Assembly (NCBI GenBank): GCA_012515725.1
Contig: JAAYXU010000237.1
Span: 1-10,174, forward strand
Direction of reading: 5' to 3'
DNA length: 10,174 nucleotides
Origin: Clostridiales bacterium
Lineage (GTDB): Bacteria; Bacillota; Clostridia; Christensenellales; UMGS416
The notes below the pieces were generated by a model. That model saw only the letters and a program-made list of their open reading frames with translations, had not been told where the DNA came from and searched no databases. The position numbers were made by a program, and so were the translations under genes. How positions within the stretch are numbered: the stretch's first letter is position 1; every line of letters starts with the position of its first letter. Shown here piece by piece: positions 5,813 to 10,174 of this stretch.

Positions 5813-7579
5813 TTATGTCTCATTCATTTGTTCGGCAAACTGAAGGTTGTAGTAATACGCATAGCGGCCACGCGTCCGGATGAGCTCGCGGTGGCTGCCC
5901 CGCTCGACGATGCGGCCATTCTCGAGTACCAGTATATATTTCGCGCTATGCACCGTGGAGAGCCGATGCGCGACCACGATGACGGTACGTCCCGCCTTGA
6001 GCTGCTCGAGCGCCTCGCGTACCAGATGCTCCGACTGCGAATCGAGCGACGCGGTCGCCTCGTCGAGGAGCAATATAGGCGCGTTCCTGAGAAACGCGCG
6101 GGCGATCGCGATGCGCTGACGCTGGCCGCCCGACAGCTGCGCGCCGCGCTCCCCCACCGGCGTATCGTAGCCCTGGGGCAGCGCCATTATGAAATCGTGC
6201 GCCATTGCCGCTCGGGCCGCCTCCTCGATGTCCTCCCTGACAGCCCCGGGACGACCCATCTCGATATTTTCGTATATAGTCCCGGAAAAGAGATAATTGA
6301 CCTGCGGTACATAGGCGATCTGGCTGCGTACGACCTCAAGACTCAGCGTCCTGACAGACTGGCCCCACAGCAGTATATCGCCCTCATCAAACGGGTAAAA
6401 GCCCAGCAGCAGCTTGAGAAGCGTACTTTTACCGCTGCCGCTGCTGCCCACGATGGCCACCGTCTCCCCCGGATTAATGCTAAAATCAACGCCCTTAAGC
6501 ACAGGAGCTCCGGGCTCGTAGGAAAAGTGCAGGTCTTTTACGCGAAGAGCGCTGCCGATAATCTCCGAACCCAGCGCGCTGCCGGCGGCGATGTCTTCGC
6601 AAGGCGCGTCCAGCAGCTCAAACAGCCGGTCAACTCCGGCCAGCGACGTCTGCAGTCCGGTCAGGTAGTTGCCCAGGCTTGAGAACATCCATGTGATTCC
6701 GTTAGTCAGCTGCACAACGCCCACGAGCGTCGAAAAGGAGATCCATCCACGGTATACGCCGAAGGATCCGATCAGTATGAGCCCGACGAAATTGAGGGCC
6801 GTGGTCAGCGCGCTCATACCCGCCTGCCCGCCCGACCAGCGGGCCCTGCGCAAATCGTGCCGGAATACGCATCCGACGCAAGCGCCAAAGCGGCGCTCGA
6901 TCCAGGAGGACAGACTGAATATACGTATCACCGGCGCGGCGGCCAGCATATCGGCCAGCCGCTCGGTGACGAGGCCCAACGACCGCTGTACGGCGTCGCT
7001 CTCTCTCTTCATGGGGCCGATGAACAAGCTGTTGGCCAGTAGGCCCAAAATGCCCAGGCCGATCGACAGAAGCGCCGCCCGCCAATCGAGCAGAAACATC
7101 GTCACGCCGCTGCCCACGCCCATGATTATCGCCGCGATCGAGGCGCCAAGCTGCGTACTCCAGGCTTGCTCGGCAGCCTGCACATCGTTGGTCAGCCGCG
7201 AAATCATATCCCCGCTGTGGCGATCCTCGAACCAGGACATGGGCATCCGCTGCAGATGCCCGAACACACGCTTACGCAGATGCCCGTTGGCCCGGGCGAC
7301 TGCACACGCGTAAATATAACCTCCCACCGCGACGACGACGAGAAAGATAAATAAGCTGGCTGACACAAACGCTACGGCCGACATAAAGAGCCGGACGTCC
7401 CTCCGCTCTGCCGACTGCAGGAGAAGGACAAGGCTGATGCTCATGATTATGTTGAAGAATAGGTTCTGGGGAACAACCATCAATAGTCCCGTCCAGTACC
7501 GCGCCGAAACCGGGCCCAGGAGCCCCAGCAGCCTGCGCAGCGTCCTCAGGCTGTCCCAGATGGGTTCTTTACGGAGCAT
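5813..7579 (-). CDS. ABC exporter half-transporter, permease-ATPase fusion (second of tandem pair)
   Basis: A 588-residue type IV (multidrug/lipid-type) ABC exporter subunit. It has an N-terminal six-helix transmembrane domain (about 1-320) and a nucleotide-binding domain. Numbered from ATG 7579, the latter shows Walker A GSSGSGKST (378-386), Q-loop YVPQ (423-426), signature LSGGQ (482-486), Walker B ILLLDE (502-507, catalytic E507) and the H-loop His in AHRLSTV (H538). All catalytic residues are present. The transported substrate cannot be inferred. The start is ATG 7579, since a perfect GGAGGTGA (7588-7595) lies 8 nt upstream. GTG 7591 is part of that Shine-Dalgarno and is rejected. The start lies 11 nt inside the end of the upstream half-transporter, so the two are coupled, consistent with a heterodimer made in equal amounts. 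Confidence 0.94.
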   Translation of the reverse strand: MLRKEPIWDSLRTLRRLLGLLGPVSARYWTGLLMVVPQNLFFNIIMSISLVLLLQSAERRDVRLFMSAVAFVSASLFIFLVVVAVGGYIYACAVARANGHLRKRVFGHLQRMPMSWFEDRHSGDMISRLTNDVQAAEQAWSTQLGASIAAIIMGVGSGVTMFLLDWRAALLSIGLGILGLLANSLFIGPMKRESDAVQRSLGLVTERLADMLAAAPVIRIFSLSSWIERRFGACVGCVFRHDLRRARWSGGQAGMSALTTALNFVGLILIGSFGVYRGWISFSTLVGVVQLTNGITWMFSSLGNYLTGLQTSLAGVDRLFELLDAPCEDIAAGSALGSEIIGSALRVKDLHFSYEPGAPVLKGVDFSINPGETVAIVGSSGSGKSTLLKLLLGFYPFDEGDILLWGQSVRTLSLEVVRSQIAYVPQVNYLFSGTIYENIEMGRPGAVREDIEEAARAAMAHDFIMALPQGYDTPVGERGAQLSGGQRQRIAIARAFLRNAPILLLDEATASLDSQSEHLVREALEQLKAGRTVIVVAHRLSTVHSAKYILVLENGRIVERGSHRELIRTRGRYAYYYNLQFAEQMNET

Positions 7580-9362
7580 CGTCCGCGTCACCTCCCTCCA
7601 GCAAAGCCTGCCGGGCGACCAGCTCCGCGTAGACGCCTCCCAGCGTCATCAGGCGATCGTGCGAGCCCTCCTCAACGATACGGCCCTCGTTGAGCACGAG
7701 TATACGGTCTGCGTCCCGTACTGTGGAAAGTCTGTGGGCGATGATGACCGACGTACGCCCCCGCATCAGGTCGCGGAGCTCATGCTGTATCTCCTGCTCG
7801 GTCTTCATGTCTAGGGACGACGTGGGCTCGTCCAGCAGGAGAAGCGGCGCGTCCTTGAGAAGCGCGCGGGCAATGGCAACACGCTGCCGCTGCCCGCCGG
7901 AGAGCCTCACGCCGCGCTCGCCTGCGGATGTGTCGTAGCCCCGGGGCAGTCCCACGATAAAGTCGTGAATACATGCCTGGGAAGCTGCGCGGACGATATC
8001 GGCCTCCTGGGCCGAGCCCCCCGCGCCGCAGGCGATGTTTTCCCGCAGCGTACCTGGAAAAAGGTATGTGTCCTGCTGCACCAGCGCCATGTGACGCCGC
8101 ATCGCCTCCGGGTTCCAGCGGCCCGTTTCGTGGCCCCCGAAGAAGACAGTCCCTCCGTCGGGCTCGTAAAACCCGGCGATGAGATGTATGAACGTGCTTT
8201 TTCCGATGCCGCTTGACCCGACAACGGCCACCCGCTCGCCCCTGCGAATATCTACGGACAGATCCCGGAAGACCGTACGCTCGGCCGTCTCTCCGTCGGC
8301 ATCGGTCTGACGGTACGAAAAGCGCACGTTCCGGAATGAAACGAGCGGCGCGTCCCCGTCAATCGCGAGATCCTCGCCGTCGCTGCGCTCCGCAGGTTCG
8401 TCCCAAAGCTCGAATATACGCCGGGCCGCGCCGGCCGCGCTCCTCCACCACGATACGAACTCGTGCCACATCTGCATAGGCATGCGCACGTCGTTGGAGA
8501 TCAATATGATGGCAAGGAGTGTGCCCATAGTGATCCGATCGATCAGCACCATCCACACGCCCACAGCGCAGATGAGCGTTACGGGTACAAGCACAGTCAG
8601 CAGATTGGCAAACTCCACACGCGCGTTGGCGCGGGCGATATCCACTCCCCTTTGAACAGCTATGTCGACAGCCTCATCATGCACTTTTGCGATTTTATCG
8701 TAAAGACCATAGGTCTTGATCTCCGCCGCTCCTCCGACCGCGTCCTGTATGGCGGCGCTCACATGGCCAAGCTCTTCATTCTGCGCGGAGGTCAGGCCCT
8801 CTATCGGTCTTCCCGCCCATGCGGTGAGCGCCATGAAAACGGGAACGCTGAAGAACGTGACCAGCGTTACCTCCCAGCTCCAGCAGAGCATCACGACCAG
8901 GCAGGCGACTCCGGATACAAGAGTTTTTATGATCTGTGTAAATCGGGTCTCCAGAAACTGCGTCAACTGCCCCAGATCGTTGGTCACGCGGCTCAGGAGA
9001 TCGCCAGAATGGTGGGTGTTCAGATATGCAAGAGGAAGCTCTGTCATCTTGCGGCCTGACCGGATACGCATGCCACGCATCGCCAGAGCCATATACCGCC
9101 CGCCCGAATAGCGAGCTGCCGCGGCTGCCGGTATCTGCAGCACGATGAGCGCGGCCAGCAGCAGAGCGCGCGAAACAAAAGTCTCCGGAGCGTCTGTAAT
9201 CGTGCTGTCGATCAAGCGCCTGAGGACGAACGCGAAAGACAGATCGAGCCCCTGGTCAATGAGGTCCATTATTATCTTCAGCGTCAGGCATCCGGAGTTT
9301 CCGCCTTCACGGAGCAGGCGTCCGATGACGCCGCGTACCTTTTGCGACGATTGGTGTATCAA
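7569..9362 (-). CDS. ABC exporter half-transporter, permease-ATPase fusion (first of tandem pair)
   Basis: A 597-residue type IV ABC exporter subunit when started at TTG 9362. It has six hydrophobic helices in the first about 320 residues, then a nucleotide-binding domain with Walker A GSSGIGKST (382-390), Q-loop VQQD (near 428-431), signature LSGGQ (487-491), Walker B LLLLDE (507-512, E512) and the H-loop His in AHRLSTV (H543). Neither this subunit nor its partner has the degenerate site found in many Firmicute heterodimeric exporters. An insert-like stretch rich in Asp/Glu/Thr (about 352-362) follows the first NBD strand. The longest frame begins at ATG 9386, but that ATG is part of a TACAAT -10 box and has no Shine-Dalgarno. 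TTG 9362 has GGAGG 5 nt upstream and lies just after the predicted transcription start. The substrate is unknown. Confidence 0.92.
   Translation of the reverse strand: MIHQSSQKVRGVIGRLLREGGNSGCLTLKIIMDLIDQGLDLSFAFVLRRLIDSTITDAPETFVSRALLLAALIVLQIPAAAAARYSGGRYMALAMRGMRIRSGRKMTELPLAYLNTHHSGDLLSRVTNDLGQLTQFLETRFTQIIKTLVSGVACLVVMLCWSWEVTLVTFFSVPVFMALTAWAGRPIEGLTSAQNEELGHVSAAIQDAVGGAAEIKTYGLYDKIAKVHDEAVDIAVQRGVDIARANARVEFANLLTVLVPVTLICAVGVWMVLIDRITMGTLLAIILISNDVRMPMQMWHEFVSWWRSAAGAARRIFELWDEPAERSDGEDLAIDGDAPLVSFRNVRFSYRQTDADGETAERTVFRDLSVDIRRGERVAVVGSSGIGKSTFIHLIAGFYEPDGGTVFFGGHETGRWNPEAMRRHMALVQQDTYLFPGTLRENIACGAGGSAQEADIVRAASQACIHDFIVGLPRGYDTSAGERGVRLSGGQRQRVAIARALLKDAPLLLLDEPTSSLDMKTEQEIQHELRDLMRGRTSVIIAHRLSTVRDADRILVLNEGRIVEEGSHDRLMTLGGVYAELVARQALLEGGDADDAP
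7588..7595 (-). promoter_or_regulatory. Ribosome binding site deciding the second ABC gene start
   Basis: GGAGGTGA on the minus strand is a full match to the 16S anti-Shine-Dalgarno and ends 8 nt before ATG 7579. It lies inside the 3' end of the upstream ABC gene. The nominal GTG start at 7591 overlaps this motif. Confidence 0.9.
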
Positions 9363-9367
9363 CGCTT

Positions 9368-9372
9368 CCTCC
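9368..9372 (-). promoter_or_regulatory. Ribosome binding site supporting TTG 9362
   Basis: GGAGG on the minus strand ends 5 nt before TTG 9362. It is the only good Shine-Dalgarno that lies downstream of the predicted transcription start near 9378. Confidence 0.65.
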
Positions 9373-9384
9373 AAAACCTCCGCC

Positions 9385-9413
9385 ATTGTACCACAAAATG
9401 GGTATCATGTCAC
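9385..9413 (-). promoter_or_regulatory. Sigma-A promoter of the tandem ABC exporter operon
   Basis: On the minus strand GTGACA (9413-9408) and TACAAT (9390-9385) each match the consensus in 5 of 6 positions and are separated by exactly 17 bp. TGG before the -10 makes it an extended -10 promoter, like the one at 1460. Transcription should start near 9378. Confidence 0.8.
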
Positions 9414-9577
9414 GTTGGTATCGGGTCTTTTCGCTATTGGGTTTTAAGATGAGACAATTTAGTCGCAGAAACTTAACATACTTACATTTTCTGCACTTTA
9501 TATAGTGCTATGTTACCTGTGTTGTATTTTTCCATTATTGCCGGTGCGCAGCCGATGGCGTCCACCGCACTTCAGAC
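9414..9577. other. AT-rich intergenic region
   Basis: The bases 9421-9540 are about 33% GC by hand count, far below the flanking genes. A small hairpin, GCACT (9493-9497) and AGTGC (9504-9508) with an AT-only loop, is present but lacks a proper U-tract. Only very short ORFs without Shine-Dalgarno occur. No clear terminator for the MFS gene, RNA gene or attachment site was recognised. Confidence 0.5.
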
Positions 9578-10174
9578 TTAAGACCGCAGTTCACTCACTT
9601 CGCCGTACTTTGCCGCATAGTCCGTACGCTCCCTTTTTGCCAGGCGGAATACAAACGCCATGGAAACAATGATGATTCCCAGCAGACCGGCATATATGAG
9701 CGCCGCATGGGTGTAGCTCCCCCACAGGTCATAGGCAAGGTTAAACAGCGGGTTTCCCGCGGCAATACCCGCCGAGGAAAAGGCCGTATACAATCCAAAG
9801 ATCGAAGCGAAGTCTTTGTTTCCAAACAGCTGCGATACTGTCAGCGGAATCAAAACAGTCTCAAGGGGCAGGCAAAATCCCTGAACGATCGCATAGACAG
9901 CGGCCGCCTCCCTGCTTTTCATTGTAACAAACAGGATTGAGGCAGCCATCGCACAGCCCATACACAGCATATAGGTTTTCACAAAACCGATACGGTCGTT
10001 AAGAAACCCGACGAGGAACTTAGACACCGCTATCGTGACCATAAAAACGCTCAGTATAATCGCGGAAAAATCCGCCCCCATACCCAGGTCCTGGACATGA
10101 GGAACCGTTGCCTGATATAGCGAATTGATAATAAAGCCTATGAGGAAGGTGCATAGCAGCGATATATAGAAATA
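9578..10174 (-). CDS. Major facilitator superfamily transporter, C-terminal half (partial)
   Basis: The minus-strand frame is open from the window edge (10174) to TAA at 9578-9580, giving the last 198 residues. About six hydrophobic segments match the second half of a 12-helix MFS permease. The loop GFLNDRIGFVKTY carries the G-x-L-x-D-R-x-G pattern repeated between helices 8 and 9 of MFS proteins, and the C-terminus is a charged cytoplasmic tail (LAKRERTDYAAKYGE). The pattern resembles the anion/monocarboxylate (oxalate-formate antiporter-like) subgroup, but the substrate cannot be decided from this half. The internal Met at 10081 is not the start, because the frame runs upstream with transmembrane-like sequence. 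Base composition is lower in GC (two 60-base samples counted by hand gave about 53% and 43%) than the ABC genes, which may reflect transfer or a different local history. Confidence 0.88.
   Translation of the reverse strand, partial: YFYISLLCTFLIGFIINSLYQATVPHVQDLGMGADFSAIILSVFMVTIAVSKFLVGFLNDRIGFVKTYMLCMGCAMAASILFVTMKSREAAAVYAIVQGFCLPLETVLIPLTVSQLFGNKDFASIFGLYTAFSSAGIAAGNPLFNLAYDLWGSYTHAALIYAGLLGIIIVSMAFVFRLAKRERTDYAAKYGEVSELRS

Noticed and set aside
5777..6682. A long plus-strand open frame (about 300 codons) opposite the ABC exporter
   Set aside because: It is antisense to a clear ABC ATPase with all its motifs, its product is Arg/Ala-rich without a recognisable domain, and no Shine-Dalgarno precedes it. 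High GC gives long shadow frames.
9451..9507. Very short plus-strand ORF (about 18 residues) in the AT-rich gap
   Set aside because: It has no Shine-Dalgarno and no recognisable features, and such frames are expected by chance.
9493..9508. Hairpin GCACT/AGTGC as terminator of the MFS gene
   Set aside because: The stem has only 5 bp, all-AT loop and no following U-tract on the minus strand. It could occur by chance in AT-rich DNA.

Overview
The window looks like a stretch of chromosome from a GC-rich, anaerobic, clostridial-type Firmicute. Four things suggest this: strong GGAGG-type Shine-Dalgarno sites, sigma-A promoters with extended -10 elements, an oxygen-sensitive 2-hydroxyacyl-CoA dehydratase/activase pair, and an ApbE/NusG-II/Gx gene set typical of Firmicutes. 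Coding DNA is mostly GC-rich. The last ~790 bases at the right end are clearly more AT-rich. The assignment to a lineage is inference.

Layout. (1) Positions 1-1379, plus strand: the 3' end of a 2-hydroxyacyl-CoA dehydratase-family gene, overlapping by ATGA with a complete gene for its ATP-dependent activase. (2) Positions 1440-5349, plus strand: a five-gene operon opened by an extended -10 promoter and closed by a perfect 12-bp terminator hairpin. It encodes a sugar-phosphate isomerase/epimerase-like TIM barrel, a lipoprotein FAD:protein FMN transferase (ApbE), a membrane-anchored NusG domain II protein, a Gx-family/heptaprenyl-diphosphate-synthase component I-like membrane protein, and a double-SIS-domain sugar isomerase/deglycase-like protein. 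The middle three genes resemble the flavin transferase-EetA-EetB core of flavin-based extracellular electron transfer loci, here without NADH dehydrogenase or flavinylated lipoprotein genes. (3) Positions 5369-5638, minus strand: a small, extremely Asn/Gln/Arg-rich protein with a central CSDC motif, convergent with the operon and sharing its terminator. (4) Positions 5813-9362, minus strand: two tandem, translationally coupled ABC exporter half-transporters under a well-formed promoter. (5) Positions 9387-9577: an AT-rich intergenic stretch. (6) Positions 9578-10174, minus strand: the C-terminal half of an MFS transporter, with lower GC than the rest.

Several start codons are set by signals other than the longest ORF. 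Two in-frame upstream ATGs (1467 and 9386) lie inside promoter -10 hexamers, so they cannot be the starts on those transcripts. The real starts are probably ATG 1506 and TTG 9362. TTG 3700 and ATG 7579 are fixed by strong Shine-Dalgarno sequences. No rRNA, tRNA, CRISPR array, insertion sequence or riboswitch was recognised.
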